64,000 nucleotides of DNA from Costus lasius (taxonomy: Eukaryota > Streptophyta > Magnoliopsida > Zingiberales > Costaceae). A model generated the notes under the pieces. The model made no database searches and was not told the origin of the DNA. It saw only the letters and a program-made list of their open reading frames with translations. The position numbers were made by a program, and so were the translations under genes. The stretch is from NCBI GenBank assembly GCA_027563935.2, contig CM050447.1:19670001-19734000 (forward strand), written 5' to 3'. Below, one piece after another: positions 43,423-55,676 of this stretch; position 1 is the first letter of the stretch; every line of letters starts with the position of its first letter.

Positions 43423-44032
43423 TCCCTGAGGTACTCTTAGTCACGGTAAATGGGGGCTCGGAAGCTCACCTGCGCTTTGAGTATGAGGTTGTTCCTGCGC
43501 GATGTAGCAAATGCAACCTGTATGGTCATAGCACAAAGAGCTGCGCTGGGGCAGGGAAGGAGTCCACAAACCAAGTTTGGAAGGAGAGATCTACACCCAG
43601 CAGGCGAAAGTTGGGGCAACGGAGGCTGGGAAAAATATTTCATTACAAGTGCCCAAAACGCATTACGAGGTAGGAAGTTCCTCTCAATTACCACAAAGCC
43701 CAGCGCAAGAGCAGTCCCGCTCCGGAATCCCAGAGAATCCTAAGGCCCCAACCCGTGATAAAAATCAAGAGTCTGGCAATAGTTTTAAGCCTCTTGAGAC
43801 CTTACCAGGCCCGGAATTATTATTAGACGATGAGGACGAACCTGAACTACCAAACACGGCCGGTCTAGAGCAGTTGGACTCTAGTGATGAAGGTGGCAGC
43901 CCAACGGACCCCCATGACTTTGTGGTGACAGAGTCTGGGAAAAAGAGAAAGGGGAAGAAGAAACATAAAAATCAGGCCGCCCCAGTGGACCCTAAGAGCA
44001 AGAGTCCGGCACAACCAACTGCCCATGACTGA
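43423..44032 (+). pseudogene. LINE ORF1, 3' part with zinc knuckle (pseudogene)
   Basis: After the copia element the frame resumes with FPEVLLVTVNGGSEAHLRFE, then a zinc knuckle CSKCNLYGHSTKSC (C-x2-C-x4-H-x4-C, about 43503-43544). After a frame change comes an acidic then Lys-rich tail, read as one frame from 43577 to TGA 44030-44032. The stop overlaps the ORF2 start (ATG 44025), an overlap that could support translation re-initiation or coupling. Confidence 0.75.
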
Positions 44033-47000
44033 TCCTCCACCCCCTATCGTGTGTTGGAATTTGAGAGGTTTCAACTCACTCCCCAAGAGGAAGGAAGTGG
44101 CGAGTCTGGTCCATAAATACCACCTAAAAATGTGCACAATCTTAGAAACCCATGTGTGTGAAGCCAAAAGTGTAGGCATTATAAATTCTATTTTCCCCGG
44201 GTGGGCCTTCACCTGCAATTATACACAAAATGTCCGTGGCAGGATTTGGTGGATCTGGGATCCCTCCGAGTACATCGTGGATATTAAAGATACCATGAGC
44301 CAGGTGATTTTGGGGAGAGTCCACAATATGCATGGGGTTTTTCTCTTTTGTATGGGTGTGGTGTATGGTCTGTACACGAGCATCAAGCGGAAGGATATTT
44401 GGGGGACCATTGAGAAATGGAACCATATGGGGCCCATGGTGTTAATGGGGGACTTCAACATCCTTTTCTCTATGGATGAGAAGAAGGGTGGAACCTACCA
44501 TTTTGAAACGGAGATTTTGAACAACATAAACTGGAGGGCGAACCTTGACATGGCTGACATCAATTTCAGAGGTGCCTTCTACACGTGGTCAAATTCGCAG
44601 TCAGGTGGCAATCGCATTTGGAGCAAGCTGGATCGGGTATTAGCCACAAAGGCTTGGATTGAGTGTTTTCCCAAAGCTGAAGCAATTTTCCTCACCCCGA
44701 ACATCTCGGACCACTCTCCGGTTCTCCTTGTATTTGGTGAGGGGATGCAGAGTAAAGGCCCCAGATTTCGATTCTATAATCATTGGTTGTCTTACCCGAC
44801 TGTGCCCCAGCTTGTGAACAAAGTTTGGAGTTCACAAAGCAACCGTGGTACCCCTATGTACTCCCTATATCATAAGCTATCCATGATGAAGAATGGTCTT
44901 AAGTCCTGGGCAAAGAACATTAGAGCAAAGAAGGAAGAGGAGCTTAGAGATTGTCATAATAGGCTACATGCCATTCAAAGTCAGTTGCAGGTCAACCATC
45001 AAGACCACAATCTTTGTGCCCTGGAGAAAAGCTATCAAGACAAGATAAAAGAATTCTGGCTTGAGGAAGAATCTGCGCTAAAGCAAAGATCCAGAGATCA
45101 GCTCATCTCCTTGGGCGATTCAAACACAGCCTATATTTATAACTTAATGAAAGCTAGGCGCATTCGGAATACCATTTCCTCTATCAAAAATGCGTAAGGG
45201 GATTTTTTTTTCGGCGAAGCTGTTTCCCATGAAGCAGTCTACTACTTTAAAGGCCTCCTCGCCCCCACAAATGACAAGTTGGACATGCAATGTCCGGTCC
45301 GCAAAGAGCTATCAACCATGGCCATTAGTATGCTCGACTCCAAATTCCTTGCGGTTGACATTGAAGATATCATAATGAAGGCGAACATTCAAAGGCTCCT
45401 GGGGTGGACGGCTTCAATGCGGCTTTTTTTCAAATCTTGATGGGGAATAATCAAAGATGATGTCCTCCGCGCTATTCTGGACTTCATGGACAAGGGCTGC
45501 CTGCTCAATCGGGTTAATATCACCTCTCTCACCGTCATTCCTAAAACCCCTAACCCTTCTAGTTTTGCAGATTTTAGACCAATCTCAGTCTGCAAATGAT
45601 ATATCGCTACATTGCAAAAGCCTTGGCGAGTCGAATTAAGAATGCGCTCCCGGAGTTAATTGATGCAAACCAGCACCTCTTTTGTTCAAAGTAGATCTAT
45701 CCAGGAGAATATTATGTTGTGCCAAGAAATTATGAATGGTTTTCATCTTAAGTGTGGAGCCCCCTGGTTGGCTATAAAGCTGGATATTCACCAAGTTTTT
45801 GATTCTGTCCGGTGGGAATTCATCCATTATATTCTAAGTGCTTATAATTTCCCGACTTGGTTCGTGGAGCGGGTCATGACCTGTGTGACCACCCCTTCTT
45901 TCACTATCAATCTTAATGGTCAAGATGTAGAGCTATTCAGGGGAACTCGTGGCCTTCGTCAAGGGTGCCCCATGTCTCCATATCTATTCATATTGGTCAT
46001 GCAATTTCTTACTGACCTGTTGGCCGAGCAGCTTAGGACCGAATGACCTTATCGCTCACAAGAAATGTGGAAAATTGGGGTATTATGAATTTACAATTCG
46101 CTGACGATGTCATTATCTTATGCGACTTCTGGGAAATCCGCACAGGCTGTCCTGAAGGCGTTGGAGGTCTTTCACCTGAACACCCGGGCTCAAAATAAAT
46201 CAAAATAATCTCAGGTTTTCTTCTCAGCTAGTACGGATCTGAGGCAGCAAGCGAGGATCATGTCTATCCTTGGGCTTCATTAAGGGATCTTTGTCATTCC
46301 AGTGCCTCGGAATTCCCATCACCAGCAAACCTAAAGACTAGAGACCGCATGCCCCTCCTCGAAAAAATCATGCAATATCTCTCTGCTTGGAGGGCCAAGA
46401 GCCTCTTGTACGCCGGTCGCGTGGAATTAATTAAATCAATGTGCTATGGCAACATCAACTTCTAGTGTAGTGCGCTCAAGCTACCAGGAGGGATTATCTC
46501 TAAGCTCAATACGGCTCTTTCAAACTTCCTCTGGTCACGGGGTCAACAGAGAGGGCTCGCTAAGGTGGCTTGGTCCCAAGTTACCAAACCAAAAATCTTT
46601 GGAGGTTTGGGCCTTTGGGACATAAGCATGCTAAAGCGGGCCTTCATCATGAGATACATCTAGAACGTGGTGCAGAACAAAGACTCCCTTTGGGTCAAAT
46701 GGATCCACGAAATCTATTTAAAGTCAGACTCTATCTGGTCGATCAAATTATCCAGGCATACATCATGGCCGGTTCATAGTCTTCTATCGGTCCGGGATTC
46801 ATGTAGGCAAATGGTGGGATACAAGATCGCGAATGGGCATTCCGTAAAACTCTGGCTGGACCCATGGTTCGAATCGCGAATTCTTATTACTCTCGTGGAG
46901 GATACCAGGTTCGAAGCCCTCGCGGGGAAAGACACGCGCCTGAGCTCCCTTATCGAAAAATAATAAATGGTCTATCCCAAGACCAAGATCCCTGAGACTT

Positions 47001-47600
47001 ATTGATATATACGCAGCCATCCCCCAGGTGAAAATTCACCCCGAGCTCAGTTCCGATCACATATACTGGAAGCCAAACTGTAATGGGTCTTTCACCATTG
47101 CCTCGGCTTATGAAGGCCAGGTGTAGGGCACAGAAGTAGTCTGGAAGGACCTAGTTTGGTTTCATGGAAGAATACCAAGTCACTCATTCATCATGTGGCT
47201 GCTCTGTCAAGGGAGATTATGCACCAAGGCTCGGCTATACAATTGGGGCATCGTGCCAAACCCTACATGCGAGCTGTGCGGCTCTCAGCCTGAGACTAGA
47301 GACCATCTGTTTCTGCATTGCGAGGTCCTTACCGAATTCTAAAAATCTGTTACTAAGAGCTGTGGGATAATTATTGATATTCATCAAGGAAGCAACACCT
47401 GGGAGGGGTTTTTGCAGCGTTTATGCCAGCTTGGGAGTCGTAGCAAGGCTCCCCATCTTTACATTGCTAAACTCGTGCTAACTCTTGCCTTTTACTACAT
47501 ATGGCGGTACCGAAATAACAAGTTATTCGCTTGTCGCTAGAGCTGGAAACATGGGTACGCTCCGCTGCACTCCCCACAAGACGTGAGCGGCTTTTGTAAA
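44025..47600 (+). pseudogene. LINE ORF2: endonuclease and reverse transcriptase (pseudogene)
   Basis: The first 390 codons are open (44025-45197) and give a complete-looking AP-type endonuclease: CWNLRGFNSLPKR, LETHVCEAK, VLMGDFNILFSMDE, NRIWSKLDRVLATKAW and NISDHSPVLL. The rest is broken by stops and shifts. Visible RT pieces are APWLAIKLDIHQVFDSVRWE (about 45758) and GLRQGCPMSPYLFILVMQFL (about 45953), then LQFADDVIILC (about 46090), equivalent to the catalytic F-A-D-D. A zf-RVT-like block CELCGSQPETRDHLFLHCEV (about 47272) follows. The element is dead for RT while the endonuclease frame survives. Confidence 0.88.
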
Positions 47601-47906
47601 TGAATGCTCGGATGACGAACGAAGACCTCTCATGTATTGTGTTGTTGTGTGTGTAACTATGATGTAAAAGCTGGGCGTGTGGAACTGTATTTGATAATCT
47701 TACCTCGCCCTCCTCGTTTTTGAATTTTCTTTAAAGATGATAAACATATGTAGCACAGGCCTCCTGCGATGTATTACTGGGGAGGTGCTGCCAAATTTTT
47801 TCCTTTAATTAGGTGAAGGAGGTTGGGAGTCTGAGCATTGGATCACACTCTGCACATATTTCTTTTTGGATAAAATACACACTCATTCTTGCCTTTGGCA
47901 AAAAAA

Positions 47907-48212
47907 GAAGAATGACTAAATAAAACGCTCAAAACACAAGGAACCCACAAACACCACTGTTTGATAAGGTAAGGGCCTATAAAAGGGTCTTACCACAGGA
48001 AATCAAGTGCCGAGCTTCTTCCTCATCTCCCAAATCTTTTTCTCCTTCTACCCTTAGAAATTACAGATCCAGATCTCCATGTTAGACGCAAAATATAGAA
48101 AAAACAGATCGGGAAAGCCCTAGAAACGGGAAATTAAGGGAAATAAGAGGATGCTGTAGGCTTCGATGCTGATCTAGCGATCCATCTCCGGCCACCCGTC
48201 GCCTTCACTTTA
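47907..48212. repeat. DRAP1-duplication copy, fragment 2
   Basis: This aligns with 18949-19282, covering the end of intron 1, exon 1, the 5'-UTR intron and leader. A segment of about 20 bases of the leader-intron region (near 19196-19207) is missing. It ends at the TTA where the MITE inserted. Confidence 0.9.
47994..48026 (-). pseudogene. DRAP1 exon 1 copy with premature stop
   Basis: The 11-codon exon is duplicated with its donor site (GTAAGACCC). Codon 8 is TGA (48003-48005) where the intact gene has CGA: a C-to-T change at a CpG on the coding strand. The product would be seven residues, and no downstream DRAP1 exons follow. If transcribed, it would splice into whatever acceptor lies beyond, which is now LINE sequence. 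Confidence 0.85.
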
Positions 48213-49738
48213 GGGTCCGTTTGGCTTAAAGTTTTAGCTTTTATTTGTTGAAAAAATGCTGATCAAATAGAAAAGCTTTTGCTACATGAGGAATAGCTTA
48301 TTAAGGAAGTTGTTGTTTCTGGGTTCCAAACCCAAAACCTGATGTTAAGTGGTTTTTATATAGGAATTTATACGCTATTTTCATTGTTATTTCTTCACTA
48401 TTTTGGCATTTACACCTGATTTACATGGAATTATTGCAATATCTTCGGAATCTGCACTTTCTGGTGTTTTTGCTTCATTTCAAGGGAAAAGCGAGGGAAT
48501 GCGACTATTTTCAGCTAAACCTGTATTCGCGGCTAAAGCCACGGTCCACCCAGTGACCGGAATCACACCCTATGACTTCTGTGTCGCCAGACGCCGATTT
48601 TTCCAGATTTCAACCCTCGACTTATCCACGTCAGATAGAAGACTAAAAAGGGGCAAAAGTGGAATTCAACAAGAGAATGAGAGAAAAGGGACAAAAACCC
48701 TATTCACGTAGACCGAGGGGGGGAGATTACACATTCACGCACGGACGTAAGGCAATGAGGCGGTAGCTGAGCGGCGAGAGCAAGGTGAAGACCCTTCCAC
48801 ATGAGAGCGTGAAGGAGAGAGACGACCGATTGGAGGAAGAGGAGGCTACACCAAGCGGCTTCTTCCTACTTGAGGGAGTTTTGTTTTCTCATTTCTAACT
48901 TACTCGATCGATTGTATTCTCCATGGATGGAATGCTTAAACCGATTTGTTCTTTGCTTTGGAACATGAGCATTGTAGCTTAAACTTTGTTTCAGGGCTTG
49001 GGAAAGCCCCTTGAATGTTTCTATGTGTGGATGATAAATTTATTACATGAACCCTAGATTTTCCTATCTTGCTTAGTTGCACCTCATGTATTGAATAGAG
49101 TATTTCACTTTGTTATCTTCGTGCTTTTAGACATCTAGTAAGGCCGATAGGCACGTCCGGATGTTGTAAACCCTAGGTAGGAGTATCTCAATCATCGCAC
49201 GAGAGTGGTTGATTGAATACGGGTAGTGTACACCGTTTTGCACCCTTTGGGTTTATTCGGGTGAGCGTACTACGACGATAGACGTTTAATCGCATAAGCA
49301 CCTTGTTGCATCGCTTGAGAGAGGACAACTTGCACATCTTTGGATTTTCCCTAGGACTTATAAAGGGAATTTCATATCGTTATTCATCCATACATAGTGC
49401 ATCAAGGTGGTGGACCCTAGCCCTAATCATATTCATCCTTAGACCTTACGTTGTGCAATTACCTAGTTTTCCACTTTATTTGTCTTGCTTTATTCTTGTT
49501 TAGCTTAATTTTAGATCTTAGCGACCCTTTCACAACCATCAAAGGATTGTCTAGCTTGTGATAATCTAATCAGTCGGTACTTAGTATTTGGTCCCTGTGG
49601 AATCGATACATTTATATTACTTCGATAATCCGTATACTTGCGGAATTCACCTATCACCTGACAACTAAATACTTTAGCTTCTGAAAATCTACTTTTGTGA
49701 CCAGCAAAAATAGTTAAAAAGCTATACCAAACGTACCC
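48213..49738. mobile_element. Tourist-like MITE containing a solo LTR
   Basis: Terminal inverted repeats GGGTCCGTTTGG and (minus strand) GGGTACGTTTGG are flanked by TTA on both sides (48210-48212 and 49739-49741), the target duplication of PIF/Harbinger-type elements. The empty site TTA is preserved at 19280-19282. Without the solo LTR and its target duplication the MITE is about 207 bases, a normal size. Subterminal AGCTTTT/AAAAGCT words are also inverted. Confidence 0.85.
48343..49656 (+). mobile_element. Solo LTR of a Ty3/gypsy (Athila/Tat-like) element
   Basis: A 1,314-base segment starts TGTTAAGTGG and ends CCTATCA, with CCTGA on both sides (48338-48342 and 49657-49661) as a perfect 5-bp target duplication. 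Its 3' part (GGTCCCTGTGGAATCGATAC, then ATTACTTCGATAATCC and CGTATACTTGCGGA) parallels the 3' part of the Athila-like LTR at 36828-37132, so it is from a related but distinct family. No internal region remains, implying LTR-LTR recombination after insertion. Confidence 0.82.
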
Positions 49739-50703
49739 TTAATCCCTTCGTCTCACCTTCTTGATCACGAAGTATGAAAATCGAACGCGAGTCTCAGATC
49801 AAGCTCGAAGGGAAATCGGGGCAAACCTTCGAACTTTTCTCTATTTCCTTTTTTTTCCCTTTTACTTCCTCTTGGGGCAATTTTTGCAATAAAAAAAACG
49901 AAAAGAGAGAAAATTTCCTAAGAATCTTGAGCATGCCACTATTAATTATTAATATTATTTTAAAATCAAAGGGGCAAAAGAAAGAAAATTTTCTAAGAAT
50001 CTTGAGCATGCCTCTATTAATCATTAATATTGTTTTAAAATTTGTGTATACTTGTATAACACTGAATGATAAATATTACAAAATATTTTAAAGCAATATC
50101 AATGGTCAATATCAATCCTGCTCAAGATTTCTAGACGAAGACTACGCCTAGGACAAATTTTCTGCAAACAGAGAAAAAAACGATATGGCTTTAGTTGCAA
50201 TTTATTTTTTAAATAAGTTTTTCAAAAAAAAATGAAATTAATAAATAATCATGGAAAAAATGTAATTTTAGTTATACAAAAAAATCTTTATATAGTCACA
50301 TTAAATAATGTTTCTATCCAATGAAAATAATTATAGAAAATTATGTGTCTTAAAAATAGAACACATGAAATTTTGTTTGCAAGAGAACTCAAGTATTCAA
50401 ATTGGTTTAATTACAGAAAATAAAATCATTTTGAGACAAACTAAAGTAAATGCAAATGTCTAACTTAGTATAAGTCGTTTTTTAATACTCATTTGTTAAC
50501 AATTTATTAAAAATTGAAGAATAATATAAATTTAAAAAGTTTTATATATTAGTCATTATGCAAATATATTCAAATTGAGCAAAAATATGTTGACACAAAC
50601 ACGTATTAAGTTATTTGCCTCATTTAGAAAACAATATATTATAAAGTATAAAAATATTTCTAATAAAATATTAAAGATTGTTGAGTGTTATTAAAATTAG
50701 CAT
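49739..50703. repeat. DRAP1-duplication copy, fragment 3
   Basis: This aligns with 19280-20023 (DRAP1 upstream region). It carries an extra tandem pair of about 75 bases (second unit beginning near 49993) built on CTAAGAATCTTGAGCATGCC, absent from the intact locus. The end of similarity at TTAAAATTAGCAT marks the distal border of the duplication. Confidence 0.85.
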
Positions 50704-51256
50704 GATCTTATTGTAACAATATAAACAACTCTAAATTTGAGAAACTCAAGGGTTCTTGGAATAATACATAGAAGCCATAATATATATATATATATATATC
50801 GCACTTCTCAATTTATTTTCAAGAAGTAGATTAAAAATGAAGATATTAGGATAAAAAGAATTTCTTTGAATCTACATTGCCATAGTGGGTTAGGATAAAA
50901 AAAAATATTGCACATACTAAAAATATCGCTTACCCTCTTTGAATCTACCTGCCAGCTGCTGCTGATTCCAGACAAAAATTTTCCTGTGCATACCACCGAA
51001 CTTTAAGTCAAATTAGTAATGCAATCACGAGTTGAATCCAAAGTCAACCTTATAATGCGTATACACACGTATGTATATTATATGTGTTTTCATTAATGCA
51101 TGAATTAATTGCATGCATTATGTAGATTTCTCGCATGTCCATGTGTGATTTCTTTGATCAAATCAAATGTAGCCATCCTTTTTTTTCTTGAACTTGTTCT
51201 GTTTCAAAAACCTATTTCTTTGAAAGAATGTCTCGTAGATACAAGATACTGGAGGA
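50704..51256. other. 3' flank of CPSFL1-like gene
   Basis: This AT-rich spacer has a (TA)10 tract at about 50779-50799. It should contain the polyadenylation region of the minus-strand gene that ends at 51257. No frame of note. Confidence 0.5.
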
Positions 51257-54200
51257 TCAATCTTTGAAGTCTGTTGGCACGGTCGACTCGGTGAAGTACT
51301 CCTTCCTGACGGTTTCTGTATCGCAGAACCTCACCTTCAAAAAAGTTGCAAATTTCCTCTTAAAATGGTCTAGAACACAGGAATTATATTACAGATAGGA
51401 ATTCTAGACGGGGGCGGGCGCTACATATACAGCATGTATAAATCAGCCATCAACCATTGGATACACGTGCACTCTCAACTGCCCACGCATGTGCATGCAA
51501 CGCGGTGAGTTCCTCCACACGTGCATCCAAGAACGATGGCAGCCCCAGTATACGGCCGCATAAACAAGACTGTAGAATTTCTATCCTATATTCACCTCTA
51601 AGCTTTTAAATGATCATCTTCACATAGTAAAGTTCATGCCAAAAACTATTTCTCACCAGCGAGGCGTATGACTTCAGTGAAGGCTTAACAAGCTGCCAAA
51701 TGGGCTTAAACACGAAAGGGGCATCTACAAAAAGCACCTCACCCAGCCTTCTCGGATAGTAGTAGTAGAACACATCAATCTGTTGAGTTGAAGATGAAAA
51801 TATCATAGTTATCAAATTTACCGAATGCAAGATTGTGTGTGCGCACTGTGCAGCCAGACAAATTTTAAGACACAACAGGAAATATTAAAATTTAGGCACT
51901 TACTGAATCAGAAAAGGCAAACCATGTTCGCAGAACAAGTTGACCAACACAAAAATTGTAGCATGATTCATAGAGCAATCTAAATAATTGACATTATAAC
52001 TTGCCTCTAGCTCACCCAGAATAAACCATCAATGTCAAAATTTGATGTTCTTATTGTTTTCAAATCTTACAAAATGATGTCATCTAAATTTATTTTGTTA
52101 GTGGTAATTAAGGACCCTCTAAGTAAAAACAACAAGATAATAAAATTCTGAAAAGTATGCAACAATAATTTTCACCAATAAATAGTTTAATAAACATCAG
52201 CAAGTGATGTTCCTTGAACAAACAAGTTAGCTTCCAGACGTTTGGTCCTCCAACAACAAAATATGTCCAATGTCGTAATTCTTCGAGCAACAGATGTTCA
52301 GCTAATGCTGCTTCCTGGAGGTATGATAAATTGTTGTTTGGAGTAAACTAACAATGCAGAAAAAAATTCAATTGATTTATTTGGCAGACCAAAAACACCT
52401 GGTTTGTATTAGATGAACTGTCTTTTGGATCATTCTATGGTAGCGAAAGCATGGCAGAAAAATACTTGCACAACAAAGCTGCAGCAACCATGTGAGAAGA
52501 TAAAACCAAAAAGTCCAGCTAAATATCGAAATCAACAACAGGATGGAACTTTAAAACTTGGTAAAAACCAAGACCACATTGATATTCACATACAAGAGTA
52601 AGGATCGATGTTCAAACGGAATATTTGTCTTATGCACACACGAGCTAGTTAAGGCATTAGATAGTATCCAAGGTCTAAGGGTGACTTCCCTATATAAGTA
52701 TTGCCTTCTATATGCGTCATGTTGAGTGTCTTATATGCATTATGTTTTTTTGACGTGAACTTTTTTAATATATAGAAATGAAAGAAAAAGACTTTGCGCA
52801 AGATATTGTTAGGTAGATTTATAATGTGTTGGACCATAGTAAATTGTTAATGAAATCAGACAACAAAAATATTGTTAGTTTGGGCACAAACTAGAACTTT
52901 TTAACTAGCAGAATTTCGGCATCAGAAACTAGCAGAATCACCAGAAACTTCAAAAATTTAATATCTCCATTCTCAACACCGAAGCCCCTCAGATCAAATA
53001 TACCCAGTATTTCTTCAGTTCCCGGAGGAAGTTTGCTTAATGCCTTCTCAATCATATAGACACAAAGTTTCTCATTCTCAACAGCATCCTGTTTCTGTAG
53101 ACAAATCAATTATCACTTGCAGTTAGTAAGTGTTAATGGAGGGAAGTTTTTAACTGAAAAGATGAAGAAGTTAGGTCAGTATTAGTAACTCGTTTTCACT
53201 ACAAGTAAAAAAAATCAAAGAAAATAAACAGAATATATCAGTTCCATCAATAAGTTAATAGCATTCTGCCCTAGAAAAAAAATACATTAAGAGATAGTAT
53301 ATTGTTCTCCAGATGGTGAGAAAGAAATAAAATTTAGCATAAATCATACTCGAGAAGTATAACAAGTTGCTTCAGTTGTGATGGTAAACATTGCTAGTAT
53401 CTAGGTTATTCTATTTCATTCTCCAACCGTAGTCTAATTGAGTTATCACCTTTGGAAGACATATGATATTAATTTCATTAGACAATAAGTTTGGAACTTG
53501 AGGATGCTGTAGTCATGAAAAAAAGTAAAAAGAACATAAATAACATGACATCACTCATAATTCAAAATAACTGAAGTAGAACAACTAGTGATCATCTTCG
53601 TCTACTACTTATAGCCTCCTTATCTTCATCTACTACTTCATCCTCAAACAACGATCAGATTTCCTTCACAATTGTTAGCCACGATTGCCTCCATCAATCT
53701 CTCCACGATCCTCAAAAGTGCCACCAATGTCCTCGAGCGCCTCTTTACTCTTCATCAGCCTCCTTGTGCAGCTCTTCATCTTGTTAACCTCATTATGTTT
53801 TTTCCATTGTCATAATCTTCACCAGCACAACACAAGCATGGTGGGACTATAGCCAGAACTTCTCCAACTCCAACATGTTAACCTTTTGTTAAAGCCGCCT
53901 CTAGCAACACTAGGAAGCTTCTTATCTTCTACAACTCTGTTAGCAAATACTTTGGTATATCAAGTAGCATTTCTCCTTGTGTATATGCAGTACTCTCCTT
54001 TTTTTCCTATTGTATGCACAAACAAGTAACACTGTTATCAAGACATGCAAAGATAAACATACTATGCATATGCATGGATAGATAGAATAAAATGACTGAC
54101 ATATTATCTTCTCTCTCTTACATGCATAAATAGACTAAATTGTTTTATGTTCAACCAACACATCTTATCTATAACTTAAACTTTAAATTTAAGATTGGAT

Positions 54201-55618
54201 CATTTTTGTCATCTTGAGTTTACGACAATGTTAGAAAATATGAAAGTGTCTATAAAAGGAAAATTATAACAACATTATTAAAGCAACACTATAAGACTCA
54301 GATATTAGAAGCATTAAGGCCAAGTTTAGTTCTGCTGCGCTGATGCAGCTCTATGATAACTGTACTGTCACTGTAGCACATGCTGTTAAGGGTGTTTGGT
54401 AGATCCAACTGTGTTGTCACAACAATTAGTGTTAAAATTATTTGATAGATTTGTTGTGTTGTTAATGTTGTTAATAAACAAATAAATATTAATTTAATAA
54501 AATATATTAAAATTAAAATTATATATGATCAAATAATTAATTTTAATATAAAATTTAATTATTAATTTTATTTTTAAATTAATAAATTAAAAATATATAT
54601 TTTTACAATAAAATAAAAAAAATAATTATTTTAATAAAATTGTTAAATTTTATAAGATAAAATAATTAATTTTAAAATAAAATTTAATTATTAATTTTAT
54701 TTTTAAAGTCAGGAATTAAAATTATATATTTTTATAATAAAATAAAAATAATTATTTTAATAAATTTATAATAAAATAAAATTTATTTTAAAAATTTAAA
54801 ATAATTATTTTAATAAATTTTTTAATTTTTATATGATGAAATAAATAATTTTAATATAATATTTAATTATTAATTTAATTTTTAAAATAATTAATATATA
54901 TTATATTATTAAATATATATTAATATATCAACACATAAGAGGAGCTGGGATGAATAATTAGATTTTACTACAATACGTAGAATCACAGTGGTGGAAGCAG
55001 GGGTATTGAATAGTAGTTAAATTGTTACTATTTGACAGCAAAATTATTGAAGCAACCGCGAGCATAGTGCTCGCTTCCGTTGCCCATTGATGCGCCGTTG
55101 GAAGCACGGCAGCTCCAAACGGGTACTAAGTTGCCTACATTAATCCAAAATATATGCGTACATGCCCGGTAGGAAAAGAAAGTAATTGTCTATAATTGGA
55201 TTCATTCCATCAAAAGCATTAATTATCAAACTTGATTCAATGTTTATTTTCAATTTCTACATCTGCAACATTTGAATCCATAATGTACTTTGACACAGCC
55301 CTTACACCAGGTAAGATTGTTGAACGCCCATAAACACAATGAGGCCAGCAAACACGTGCGATTGTTTACTGGGAAGAATATTGATCACAACAAAGGCCTG
55401 CACAGGCAAGCATTTTTCTGATTGACCAATCAACACAAACCCTAAGACAAATCATGCTGGCATGAGTGCAATGGGGGATTGCGAGGGTGAAAATCAAAAT
55501 TTTCAAATAAATTTTATTGTACATAGATATAGTACCATAAATTAAAAAACTAGTCTATACCATTCGGTACGGGTGGTACGTACCAATCCGATCTTATATC
55601 AGTACACTAATACAAAAT

Positions 55619-55676
<58 letters not shown>

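Larger units (their letters stand above)
26709..47906 (+). mobile_element. L1-type LINE insertion with nested elements
   Basis: The insertion is flanked by 10-bp direct repeats GAAGAATGAC (26699-26708 and 47907-47916) and ends in a short A run (about 47900-47906), as expected for target-primed reverse transcription. The uninterrupted paralogous site at 18949-18958 confirms the borders. Removing the copia element and a MITE leaves about 5.4 kb, close to full length for a plant L1. It contains a zinc-knuckle ORF1 and an endonuclease/reverse-transcriptase ORF2, both broken. Its 5' end faces away from ABITRAM, giving a divergent arrangement. Confidence 0.88.
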
